Positions 1 to 6,431 of a stretch of 33,557 nt of DNA are shown here, piece by piece (the first letter of the stretch is position 1; every line of letters begins with the position of its first letter). The notes under the pieces were generated by a model. It saw nothing but the letters and a program-made list of their open reading frames with translations, was not told the origin of the DNA and ran no database searches. Source of the DNA: a bacterium (GTDB taxonomy: Bacteria > Bacillota > Clostridia > Christensenellales > CAG-138); assembly GCA_029218485.1 (NCBI GenBank), contig JAQXRK010000208.1:1-33557 (forward strand). The letters are read 5' to 3'. The position numbers and the translations under genes were made by a program.

Positions 1-2
1 CG

Positions 3-137
3 ACGGAAACGCCGGTTGCCGGCGCGCTGGCGCTGCTAGCGGGCATCGTTCTGGCATGGCGGGGCGCAAACCTGTTCTACGTTTCGCTCGCGTGCTGCAC
101 GGTCGTGTTCGTGGTGGAGCTGCTTCTGTGCCACTGA
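3..137 (+). CDS. C-terminal fragment of an AzlD-like branched-chain amino acid transport protein
   Basis: An open frame enters from the left edge and ends at TGA 135-137, giving 44 residues. The fragment is almost entirely hydrophobic: an Ala/Leu/Gly-rich membrane helix, a short WRGAN turn, then a second helix with CC, ending LLLCH. This two-helix end with an intervening A-W-R-G turn resembles the C-terminus of AzlD, the small partner of AzlC in branched-chain amino acid export. That is a family resemblance from memory, and a fragment this short could belong to another small membrane protein. The start and any azlC partner lie outside the window. Confidence 0.5.
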   Translation, partial: TETPVAGALALLAGIVLAWRGANLFYVSLACCTVVFVVELLLCH

Positions 138-263
138 GCCGGCGACGCGCAAACCATCCGCCGCGACCGCACATGGAGACAGCGGCGCACCGCTTCCTGC
201 CGCAGACCGCGCGCATCGTGCCGGTGCAGTCCGTTGAGACTCCGCTCCTGAGCGCCTGAAAAC

Positions 264-285
264 GCCCCATCCGTACGGACGGGGC
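264..285. terminator. Hairpin downstream of the AzlD-like gene, possibly bidirectional
   Basis: A 10-base stem with one mismatch closes on a two-base loop (GCCCCATCCG / CGGACGGGGC). On plus it is followed by TTATT and on minus by GTTTTC, so it could terminate from either side. It lies 127 bases after the AzlD-like stop. A small hairpin at 293-310 (GACCGT / ACGGTC, loop AAAATA) follows at once. Apart from these hairpins I see nothing else in 138-336. Confidence 0.45.
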
Positions 286-331
286 TTATTCAGACCGTAA
301 AATAACGGTCAGCGGCAGGGAACATTATGAC

Positions 332-365
332 GCAAAACAGCCCGAACCGCATTGGTCCGGGCTGT
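332..365 (-). terminator. Intrinsic terminator of the sortase gene
   Basis: On the minus strand a 12-base stem with one mismatch (ACAGCCCGGACC / GGTTCGGGCTGT) and a five-base loop is followed by TTTTGCG. It lies 6 bases beyond the sortase stop codon, where a factor-independent terminator is expected. Confidence 0.7.
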
Positions 366-370
366 TCGTC

Positions 371-1093
371 TCACAGCGTACCTATACCGGCTTGCTTCCG
401 AACGGAAGCGCGTCCTTCGGGTTCCTTCGCGATGCCGGTCGGTTTATTCTTCCGGCGCTTCCAGCCCTCGCAGCGGACGGTGACCCGGCTTTTTCCGCCG
501 ATCGTGCAGGTGAACATCGTTAAATCCCAGTCGCCGCTCACCATGCCCTCGATATCCGTCGGCGCAAGCACCTCGGTTTCTTTCACCGCGTAGGAAAAGA
601 CATTGCCGGCAGCGTCCTTGAAGATCACGCTATCCCCCGGCTGCAGTTCTTTCAGGTTTCCAAAGTGCGCCTTGTAATTATGGGCGCAGATGATCAGGTT
701 GTCCAGATAGGTGGAGCCCTGATAGCGGCAGGGGGAAATCTTCATTTTGGGATAGCTCCATTCACTCATAATGGGAAGGGAGATTTCCAGCGAGGGGATT
801 TCCAGCGTACCGATATAGTCCTGCCCCTTGATCTTGACTACCGGCATTTCCATATCCGGGTTCAGCACATACTCGGGCAAAGGCTCCGTTTCCTCCAGCG
901 CTTCGGTGCTTTCCGGGCCGGCTGGCGATGGCTTCGGCGCGGGGGCAGGGGAAGGGGTTACAGCCGGCATTTCCTGCAGGATGATTTCGGCGCTGACCTC
1001 CGCACGGTGCGCGTCCCACAGATTATACGCTCCAAGGCAGAGGGCTGCCGCAATCAGCAGCAGCCCTCCAAAGATCAGGATTTTATTCTTCAT
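371..1093 (-). CDS. Class D-like sortase (membrane-anchored transpeptidase)
   Basis: A 240-residue sortase, which cleaves a cell-wall sorting signal on a secreted protein and links it to a cell-surface acceptor. Residues 5-25 form an N-terminal signal anchor. A Pro/Ala/Ser linker (about 42-72) leads to the sortase beta barrel (about 90-210). Visible catalytic elements are His138 in AHN, Cys196 in FTC and an Arg, probably Arg203 in KSRVTV. Before the cysteine the motif is T-M-F-T-C rather than the usual TLxTC. The last about 30 residues are a basic, low-complexity tail after the barrel. The start overlaps the upstream InlB-repeat gene by 11 bases, and that product ends in an LPQSG sorting signal, so the two form a dedicated enzyme-substrate pair. 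The subclass is inferred from length and layout only. Confidence 0.85.
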   Translation of the reverse strand: MKNKILIFGGLLLIAAALCLGAYNLWDAHRAEVSAEIILQEMPAVTPSPAPAPKPSPAGPESTEALEETEPLPEYVLNPDMEMPVVKIKGQDYIGTLEIPSLEISLPIMSEWSYPKMKISPCRYQGSTYLDNLIICAHNYKAHFGNLKELQPGDSVIFKDAAGNVFSYAVKETEVLAPTDIEGMVSGDWDLTMFTCTIGGKSRVTVRCEGWKRRKNKPTGIAKEPEGRASVRKQAGIGTL

Positions 1094-1757
1094 TTCCGCT
1101 CAGATGCTTCCTGCCATTGCGATTGCGGGTCGCGATCCCGGCAACAATGAAGGCAACGCCCAGAATGCTCAGCATCCATACGGGCCACCAGGACTGTCCG
1201 CTCTGGGGCAGACTGGGCGTCGAGTCGCCCGGAGCAGGCGTGGCAGGCGCACTGTTCTTCTCCCATACAGCCGAATAGGTGGCGTCGCCTTCGACCGTGG
1301 TGGCAAGATCGGGGTTCCAGCCCTCGAAGGTGTAACCCTCGCGGGAGGGGGTACCGCTGAACGCAGGGGTCGGGTCGCCGGCCTTCAGATTGCTCGTGGT
1401 CTGATCGGCAAAGATAACCTCGCCGTCAACGCCGTCCGTGTAGGTGACGGTGTAGGTAATGGACGGGGTAGGCGGCGTGTTCGCCTTCCAAACGGCATAT
1501 ATGGTCTTCGTTACCGAACCACCGTTATATCCCGGTATCGATGCGGCCGACACCAGGCAGGAGCTGCCGGGCTGATACTTGGCCGTTGTTGCGCTCGCAG
1601 TGTCGGCCCAACCCAAGAACGTGTATCCGTCACGCACCGGCAGGCTGCTGGATACGGTGAACGAATGGCTCTTTTCGTATTTGCTGTTCGTTCCATATGT
1701 TTGAGCCGCAGGCGCATTCATTCCGCCGTTGGCGTCATACTGCAGCGTAAAGTTCAC
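1083..1757 (-). CDS. InlB-repeat surface protein with LPQSG sorting signal, N-terminally disrupted
   Basis: This open frame gives 224 residues from a GTG at 1757. It contains two InlB/Listeria-Bacteroides type repeats (about 1-91 and 101-166), each with the YDANGG or YTDGVDG strand and a GYTF-x-GW motif followed by YxAVW. A Pro-rich spacer leads to LPQSG (183-187), a hydrophobic segment and a basic tail: a sortase signal, though not canonical LPxTG (Ser at position 4). There is no signal peptide, which a sortase substrate needs, and no ribosome binding site before the GTG. The frame immediately upstream (1757-1927) continues the protein one base out of register, so this is probably the 3' part of a frameshifted gene. 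Its neighbour is the sortase at 371-1093. Confidence 0.75.
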   Translation of the reverse strand: MNFTLQYDANGGMNAPAAQTYGTNSKYEKSHSFTVSSSLPVRDGYTFLGWADTASATTAKYQPGSSCLVSAASIPGYNGGSVTKTIYAVWKANTPPTPSITYTVTYTDGVDGEVIFADQTTSNLKAGDPTPAFSGTPSREGYTFEGWNPDLATTVEGDATYSAVWEKNSAPATPAPGDSTPSLPQSGQSWWPVWMLSILGVAFIVAGIATRNRNGRKHLSGNEE

Positions 1758-1927
1758 AGATATTTCGTTGTGTCACCGCCGCCGGGGGTGACACAGTTGA
1801 AATAATAGCACGCGCTGCATCCTGCAGGGGAAAGCTGCGCGCTGGCACCTTCCGATTTGCTGCCATCGCCCTGTCCGGCCCATGAAATATAGCCCAGGGA
1901 ATAGCTTGCAATGTTCCACAATAGTAA
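1757..1927 (-). pseudogene. Out-of-frame 5' portion of the InlB-repeat protein
   Basis: The minus strand is open from the TAA at 1928-1930 to TGA 1754-1756 for 57 codons. The translation has a protein-like character, with a Gly/Ser-rich stretch, a Cys cluster (C-S-A-C-Y-Y-F-N-C) and then VTPGGGDTTKYL. Restoring one T in the TATCTG at about 1757-1762 would read KYSVNFTLQYDANGG, a natural run into the first InlB repeat, so a single-base deletion best explains the break. No ATG with a ribosome binding site is present, and an in-frame TAA lies upstream, so a second lesion or a diverged start is likely. The signal peptide region was not found. This part is inference. Confidence 0.5.
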
Positions 1928-2191
1928 TTATGGCACAGATCCAGTTAATTTTGTAAATATTTTTTGCATGGATCCGGTGGTTTTTCTATCCCTTCCGGCT
2001 GCCTGATAGCACATCCGGCGCCGCAAAACCGGTGCTTTTCAGCCGCCCTGCTTCAGCACATCCGCCCGCCGGCCGCTGTGCGCGCTGCTGAGCAGCCCAT
2101 ATCTCTTCGCTGTTTTCGCAGCAGGATTTATATAGCCGGCGGGCAAATTTCCTGCCGAACCGGGGCATCCCCACAGCGCATCGCAGCAGAC

Positions 2192-2231
2192 GATGCCGGA
2201 CACGGCAGCTTTCAAAACCATGTCCGGCATC
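2192..2231. repeat. Perfect 11-base inverted repeat
   Basis: GATGCCGGACA at 2192-2202 is the exact reverse complement of 2221-2231, with an 18-base loop. It could form a stable RNA hairpin on either strand. No clear U-run follows, so it is not a typical intrinsic terminator. Confidence 0.7.
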
Positions 2232-2252
2232 CTTCCTTCAACCTCGCAAGAC

Positions 2253-2300
2253 GGCCGCCCATCCATGGTGCATTTTGCAGTCCCCGTTTGATGGGCGGCC
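2253..2300. repeat. Perfect 11-base inverted repeat with an inner hairpin
   Basis: GGCCGCCCATC (2253-2263) pairs exactly with GATGGGCGGCC (2290-2300). The 26-base loop itself contains TGCA-TTT-TGCA, so a compound two-stage stem-loop is possible. It lies about 40 bases from the stop codon of the NlpC/P60 gene. Confidence 0.7.
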
Positions 2301-2311
2301 TCTGGTCGGGT

Positions 2312-2328
2312 GGGGGCTCTTTGCCCCC
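2312..2328 (-). terminator. Candidate terminator hairpin after the NlpC/P60 gene
   Basis: A six-base GC stem (GGGGGC / GCCCCC, loop of five) lies 10 bases beyond the stop codon on minus. No U-tract follows on that strand, so termination there would be inefficient or would depend on the larger hairpins at 2192-2300. Confidence 0.35.
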
Positions 2329-2338
2329 TGCGCTGTTT

Positions 2339-3193
2339 TTATTTTGCCAGTACGCCGGTAAAGCGGCGGATGGCGGTGAGCTGCATGGCCGACAGCTTGG
2401 AGATTTTGACCACATCGCCGGTTCGCGGCGAGTGGATGAACTGGCCGTTGCCCACATAGATGCCGACGTGCGATACCGGCGAGTTGAACGCAACGAGATC
2501 GCCCACCCGGAGCTGGCTGTAGGGCACCGCGCGGCCGGCTGCCGCCTGCTCATAGCTCACGCGCGGAATGGTGATACCCGCCTGACGGAACGCATACTGC
2601 GTGAGACCGGAGCAGTCGAATCCGGTGGAGGGGCTGGTACCGCCGTACAAATAGGGGAGCCCGAGGTGTGCCTTTGCCGCGTTGACAACGGTCTGGACGC
2701 GCTGCGCCTCCGCGGATACCTGACCGAGCGTGATCTTGCCCGCGATGCCGTCGACCGTCAGGCCGTTCCGCCGCTGATACTGCCGGACGGCGGCGTCGGT
2801 CAGCCGGCCGAAGATGCCGTCGGCGCGGTCGTTCAGGTACCCGAGCAGGATGAGCTGTTCCTGCAGCTGCTTGACCGCGCTGCCGCGGCTGCCGCTGCGG
2901 AGCAGCGTCGTGCTGCCGGACGAGGGCGCGGTCTGCAGGGAAACATAGGTCTTGTAGACATAGCCGGAGAGGTCGCCGTACGTCACGGCATACCAGTTGC
3001 CGCTCTCGCCCGTCACGCGGACATTGTCGCCCCGGTACAGGTAGGTCAGGCGCGCGGTGGCCGTGGAGGGGCCGGTGCGCAGGTTCACGTCGTTGCCGGT
3101 GATCGTACCGGCAGTATCCGCCAACGCGATCGTGGGCAGCAGAAGCATGGCCAGCGTCAGCAACAGCGCAAGAACTCTTGTTTGTTTGTGCAT
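2339..3193 (-). CDS. Secreted SH3 / peptidoglycan-binding / NlpC-P60 endopeptidase
   Basis: A 284-residue cell-wall hydrolase of the gamma-D-glutamyl-diamino acid endopeptidase type. Residues 1-25 form a Sec signal peptide ending ALA. A bacterial SH3 domain (about 28-85, with VNLRTGPST and VRVTGESGNWYAV) is followed by a PG_binding_1 domain (about 97-155, with GSRGSAVKQLQEQL and GIFG). The NlpC/P60 catalytic domain (about 163-284) has the nucleophile Cys in FDCSGLTQ, a His in SHVGIYVGNG and a downstream His in FIHSPR. The start is taken at ATG 3193 because AAGGAGG lies eight bases upstream; the longer GTG start at 3202 would overlap that site. The gene has its own promoter, which overlaps the terminator of the upstream protease gene. 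Confidence 0.93.
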   Translation of the reverse strand: MHKQTRVLALLLTLAMLLLPTIALADTAGTITGNDVNLRTGPSTATARLTYLYRGDNVRVTGESGNWYAVTYGDLSGYVYKTYVSLQTAPSSGSTTLLRSGSRGSAVKQLQEQLILLGYLNDRADGIFGRLTDAAVRQYQRRNGLTVDGIAGKITLGQVSAEAQRVQTVVNAAKAHLGLPYLYGGTSPSTGFDCSGLTQYAFRQAGITIPRVSYEQAAAGRAVPYSQLRVGDLVAFNSPVSHVGIYVGNGQFIHSPRTGDVVKISKLSAMQLTAIRRFTGVLAK

Positions 3194-3216
3194 TGCAAAC
3201 ACCTCCTTGCCGCCAT

Positions 3217-3245
3217 ATTATCATAAAAAACAAAAAAATCGGCAA
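3217..3245 (-). promoter_or_regulatory. Promoter of the NlpC/P60 gene
   Basis: On minus, TTGCCG (3245-3240) and GATAAT (3222-3217) are separated by 17 bases. The -35 box forms part of the 3' arm of the preceding terminator hairpin, and its T-run is the spacer. Confidence 0.6.
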
Positions 3246-3264
3246 ACACCCGGGAGTGTTTACC
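3230..3264 (-). terminator. Intrinsic terminator of the CPBP protease gene
   Basis: On minus, GGTAAACAC / GTGTTTGCC (one G-T pair) with a six-base loop is followed by GA and seven Ts. It lies about 43 bases beyond the protease stop and separates that unit from the NlpC/P60 gene. Confidence 0.85.
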
Positions 3265-3306
3265 GAACCGAAACAACATTGGAATACGCTGGAAAAGTTT
3301 CGCGCT

Positions 3307-4836
3307 TCAGGCGGGAAACAGCGCATAGACGCACATGCCCGCGCAGAGCACGAGATAGCAGATCATGCCGGGATTGCCGAAGATCAGGCGGCCGTCGCGC
3401 CGGGACAGCGGCTCCGCGCCGGGCGCGAACGAGGCGTGCTTTACCCCGCCGGCGAACAGCACGATGCCCCAAATATACAGCGCGATGAGCGCAAACGAGA
3501 GCATGCCTGCCGCGACCTCCCCCAAGGCTTCGATCAGGAGCGGGAGCAGAACGCCGCTGAACAGGTTGACCGCCATGTGCAGCAGAATGGTATAGCCAAG
3601 CTGCCGTGTGCGGCAATACAGATAGCCCAGCAGCAGGCCGATGCCGAACGCATAGAACAGCTGGCTGAAATTGCCGTGCAGCAGCCCGAACACCAACGCC
3701 GAGACGAACAGCGTCGTCCGGTCGCCAAAGCGGTGCAGCCGGTCGATCAGGAGCTTGCGGAACAGCAGCTCCTCGACCACCGGGGCGGCAATGCCGATGC
3801 ATACGATTTGCGGCAGCAGCGCGCCGTCGAGCAGGCTCTCGAGCGGGTTTGTGGGGGAGAGCCCGGTCAGCAGCGTGAACAGCTGCTGAACCATCTGCCC
3901 GATCAGGTTGCCCGCAAAGCCAAGGCCGAAGCACATCAGCAGGCAGCGCATCCAGCCGGAGGCGGTCATACCGGCCCGCGGCCAGTTCTCGCGCGGAAGC
4001 GGCCGCAGCAGCAGCACGAGCAACGGTGCACCGACCAGATACTGCGGGATCGACGAGTATAGATACAGCCCCCAATCGGAGCCGTTGACCCATTTCAAAA
4101 ACGCGGGGGACAGCGCTGCGAGCATCTGTACCGCCATCGTTGCGAGCATATAGGCGCATACGGCAAAGCCGATGCGGGAGAACACGCGGCGCAGCGCGCG
4201 CTGCCGGCCGGAGCCGGAACCGCCCTCCGGCGCATCGCCGCATGGCCCGGCACAGTCATCCGGAGCGGCTGGGCGGCCTTCGCACGAAACAGGCGCATCC
4301 TCGCACGACCCGGTACAATCGTGCGGAACAGTGGGGCAGCCTTCGCCCGAAACAGGCGCATCCTCGTACAGCCCGGCACAATCATCCGGAACAGCGGAGC
4401 AGCCATCGCCCGGGCACGGCGCATCGCCGCAAGAGCCGGCACAATCATCCGGAGCGGTGGGACAGCGATCGTCCACAACGGGCACATCCTCGCACGATCC
4501 GGCACAATCATCCGGAGCGGCGGGGCAGCCTTCGTCCGGGCACGGCGCATCCTCGCACGACCCGGTACAATCGTGCGGAACAGTGGGGTAGCGTTCGCCC
4601 GAGTAAGGCGCGTCCTCACGCAGCCCGGTACAATCTTCCGGAGCGGTGGGACAGCGATCGTCCGCAACGGGCATATCCTCGCACGATCCGGCACAATCAT
4701 CCGGGATGCTGTTGGAGCAAGCGCCGTCCATACACTCCGCACGGCATTCCGCGCAGGGATCGGGCGGCGCCGATGGCGCGCCCGGCACGGCGGCGGGCGT
4801 TCGGGTTTCCGGCGAATCACACGCGCTTACAAACAT
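3307..4836 (-). CDS. CPBP (CAAX/Abi) intramembrane metalloprotease with N-terminal Cys-rich tandem repeats
   Basis: A 509-residue protein in two parts. The C-terminal half (about 220-509) is a polytopic CPBP-family glutamic-type membrane protease with all three motifs: EELLFR (Glu355, Glu356, Arg360), FGLLH (Phe383, His387) and HMAVN (His420, Asn424). Members process prenylated or hydrophobic peptides or act in self-immunity and signalling; the substrate here is unknown. The N-terminal half is unusual: after an acidic lead, residues 47 to about 203 contain eight 21-residue repeats of the form DCxGSCEDAPxxxxGCPxxPD, rich in Cys, Asp and Pro. There is no signal peptide before them. ATG 4836 was chosen; AAAGGGA lies about 10 bases upstream. 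It sits 44 bases after the TSCPD gene and probably shares its transcript. Typical family members are about 220-300 residues, so the extension is an addition. Confidence 0.88.
   Translation of the reverse strand: MFVSACDSPETRTPAAVPGAPSAPPDPCAECRAECMDGACSNSIPDDCAGSCEDMPVADDRCPTAPEDCTGLREDAPYSGERYPTVPHDCTGSCEDAPCPDEGCPAAPDDCAGSCEDVPVVDDRCPTAPDDCAGSCGDAPCPGDGCSAVPDDCAGLYEDAPVSGEGCPTVPHDCTGSCEDAPVSCEGRPAAPDDCAGPCGDAPEGGSGSGRQRALRRVFSRIGFAVCAYMLATMAVQMLAALSPAFLKWVNGSDWGLYLYSSIPQYLVGAPLLVLLLRPLPRENWPRAGMTASGWMRCLLMCFGLGFAGNLIGQMVQQLFTLLTGLSPTNPLESLLDGALLPQIVCIGIAAPVVEELLFRKLLIDRLHRFGDRTTLFVSALVFGLLHGNFSQLFYAFGIGLLLGYLYCRTRQLGYTILLHMAVNLFSGVLLPLLIEALGEVAAGMLSFALIALYIWGIVLFAGGVKHASFAPGAEPLSRRDGRLIFGNPGMICYLVLCAGMCVYALFPA
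4228..4698 (-). repeat. Eight tandem 63-bp repeats encoding a Cys-rich 21-residue unit
   Basis: The repeat period is exactly 63 bases, visible on plus as a recurring GTGCGGAACAGTGGGGCAGC-like block, with conserved Asp-Cys pairs at residues 47/48, 68/69, 89/90, 110/111, 131/132, 152/153, 173/174 and 194/195. The last unit is partial. Because 63 is divisible by three, several other frames also stay open across the array; these are by-products. Such an array is prone to unit gain and loss. Confidence 0.9.
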
Positions 4837-4880
4837 GCTGAAACATTCCCTTTCTTTCGCTGGCCGGTCCGTCCGGCGGG

Positions 4881-5129
4881 TCAGGATGCGAGCGCCTTGT
4901 CGATGGCCTGCGCCAGCTGGTCGGCACAGCTCGTGTTCTTGTAGCCGCAGCGGTTGCCGCGCAGCAGCGCCGCGACCTCCGCCGCCGGCTTGCCCTCCAC
5001 CAACAGGCCGATGGCCTTCAGGTTGCCGTCACAGCCGCCGAGAAAGGCGACGTTTTTGAGAATACCGTCCTCAATGTCAAACGAAATGCGCATGGCGCAG
5101 ACGCCGCGGGTATTACAGGTATAGTGCAT
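4881..5129 (-). CDS. TSCPD domain protein (TIGR03905-like)
   Basis: An 82-residue stand-alone TSCPD domain. Cysteines lie at 5, 11, 33, 61 and 68 within MHYTCNTRGVCA, FLGGCDGN, GNRCGYKNTSCADQL. The domain is otherwise known from the C-terminus of class II ribonucleotide reductases; short free-standing versions are common in Clostridia and their function is not established. The cysteines suggest metal binding or redox chemistry (inference). ATG 5129 was chosen over an upstream in-frame ATG at 5180 because the latter lies inside the acyltransferase gene and adds no family sequence. The start follows the acyltransferase stop (5131-5133) after one base, and a GGAGG sits inside the end of that gene, so translation is probably coupled. 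Confidence 0.85.
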   Translation of the reverse strand: MHYTCNTRGVCAMRISFDIEDGILKNVAFLGGCDGNLKAIGLLVEGKPAAEVAALLRGNRCGYKNTSCADQLAQAIDKALAS

Positions 5130-5130
5130 A

Positions 5131-6396
5131 CTACAGGTTTTCCTCCATGTTGAGATTCTTTGTCGGCCGCTTGCCGCCATGCGCGGAGCAGAACCGGGCG
5201 AGCAGACGGCGGCTCACGGGCCGTTCAAACGCGTAGGTGATGAGCGCTGCGAGGGCGATTGAGAGCGCGAGCACGAGAAGCGTATACTCCCATTGCCAGA
5301 CGCGGTTGCCCGCCATGTTGGGCAGGGTGTCGCCCTCCCAGTACGGGATGCGCCAATTCTTCAGACGAACCGCAAGCCACTGGTGCCAGATGTACAGGTT
5401 GTACGAAATGGCGGCCAGAAAGCGCATGACCCGGTTGGAAAACACCCACCGCAGCGCGCGGCAGGAGAACGCCAGAGACAGGATCAGCAGCAGGAACACG
5501 GCCGAGAGCAGGAACCGGTATTCCGCCTGAAACACCTGTATCGGGTTTGCGTAGGCCGCACCGTTTTGGAACACGGCGATGAGTGCCACGCTCCCGGCGG
5601 CCAGCAGCGTTCCGGCCGCGCTGAGCGTGCGCCGCTGCCACGGCCGGGAGAAGCGCCGGAATGTCCGGCTGAGCAGCACATACAGCCATGCGCCGGCCAT
5701 GCCGTTGGCAAACACGCCGAAAAAGGCGATGAGCTGGTTGAGCGTCATGCGCAGGCTGTCCGGGTTTGGCAGTGCGTAACAGCGCAGGTACAGCTCGGAC
5801 ACCGCCGCCATGGCAAGCCATGTGAGGAGGGGCCGCTTGCGAAACGCTTTGGCCAGCAGCGGAAACAAAAGGTAAAACTGCATCTCGATGGCCGCCGTCC
5901 AGAGCACCACGTTGATGCGCGTGCCGATATAGGTGTCCATGGAAAAGGTCTGCGTGAATGTGAGCGTGGCGATGAGATCCCGCCACATCGATCTGGCCGT
6001 CGCATACGCGCCGCTCGGCAGCGCATAGCAAAAGAAGACCACCAGCACGCACAGCAGATAGGGCGGCAGAATGCGGATGAGCCGTTTTTTATAGAACAGC
6101 CGCCAGTCCGGAACGGGTTCGCCGAGCAGCGCGGCACGCGCGTGCGGCAGAAACAGGCAGAACGCGCTTATGAGCAGCATCAGGTCCACGAACAGATAGC
6201 CGGTGCGCGGCACGGCATCGAGGTTGATCCGCGTGATCCCCAGCCATGAAAGCCACGGGGTCTCGAAAATGGGTATCAGCCAGCTCTGCTGCCAGACATG
6301 AAACCAGAACACAATGAGGATGGCCGCGGCGCGGACACCGTCGAGCACATCCACATGCGTAAAATCGATGCGATTGTCGTTTTCCTGCGCATTCAT
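5131..6396 (-). CDS. Acyltransferase 3 (OafA/YrhL-type) membrane protein
   Basis: A 421-residue integral membrane O-acyltransferase with about ten hydrophobic segments. Family landmarks are LDGVRAAAILIVFWFHVW near the N-terminus (catalytic His in the first helix region), FYKKRLIRILPPYLL (the R-x-x-R-I-x-P motif) and LWTAAIEMQFYLLFP (equivalent to W-x-L-x-x-E-x-x-F-Y). Members transfer acetyl or other acyl groups to extracytoplasmic glycans, peptidoglycan or lipids; the acceptor cannot be told from sequence. It starts a minus-strand unit with the TSCPD and CPBP genes. A strong promoter (6403-6431) puts the predicted transcript start at the A of the ATG, and no ribosome binding site is seen, so the mRNA may be leaderless. 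The -35 box overlaps the murF stop codon. Confidence 0.9.
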   Translation of the reverse strand: MNAQENDNRIDFTHVDVLDGVRAAAILIVFWFHVWQQSWLIPIFETPWLSWLGITRINLDAVPRTGYLFVDLMLLISAFCLFLPHARAALLGEPVPDWRLFYKKRLIRILPPYLLCVLVVFFCYALPSGAYATARSMWRDLIATLTFTQTFSMDTYIGTRINVVLWTAAIEMQFYLLFPLLAKAFRKRPLLTWLAMAAVSELYLRCYALPNPDSLRMTLNQLIAFFGVFANGMAGAWLYVLLSRTFRRFSRPWQRRTLSAAGTLLAAGSVALIAVFQNGAAYANPIQVFQAEYRFLLSAVFLLLILSLAFSCRALRWVFSNRVMRFLAAISYNLYIWHQWLAVRLKNWRIPYWEGDTLPNMAGNRVWQWEYTLLVLALSIALAALITYAFERPVSRRLLARFCSAHGGKRPTKNLNMEENL

Positions 6397-6402
6397 GCAG
6401 CT

Positions 6403-6431
6403 ATTATAGCATAGCCGCGCGGCGCTTACAA
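6403..6431 (-). promoter_or_regulatory. Strong promoter, predicted leaderless start for the acyltransferase
   Basis: On minus, TTGTAA (6431-6426), a 17-base spacer and a consensus TATAAT (6408-6403), then six bases to the ATG. With normal spacing the +1 falls on the A of the start codon. The TAA in the -35 box is the murF stop. Confidence 0.75.

Larger units (their letters stand above)
1931..2338. other. Non-coding region with multiple inverted repeats
   Basis: About 400 bases without a convincing gene. The end near 1895-1990 is AT-rich compared with its surroundings. Three strong inverted repeats lie at 2192-2231, 2253-2300 and 2312-2328, downstream of the NlpC/P60 gene on minus. A 60-codon minus ORF (2039-2221) has a GAAGGAAGG about 9 bases before its ATG, but its product resembles nothing I know and it shares its start with a repeat arm, so it is not called. 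Confidence 0.5.

Noticed and set aside
1928..1978. Short minus ORF starting at an ATG near 1972 and ending at TAA 1928-1930
   Set aside because: It is in frame with the InlB 5' fragment, but 13 codons with no signal-peptide character cannot be shown to be its original start.
2039..2221. 60-codon minus ORF in the inverted-repeat region
   Set aside because: It has an SD-like sequence but no recognisable product, it coincides with the hairpin arms, and no neighbouring gene supports it.
4140..4944. Several plus-strand frames across the Cys-rich repeat array
   Set aside because: The 63-base period keeps all frames open; their Arg/Ser/His-rich products have no start signal, and the minus frame continues into a complete protease.
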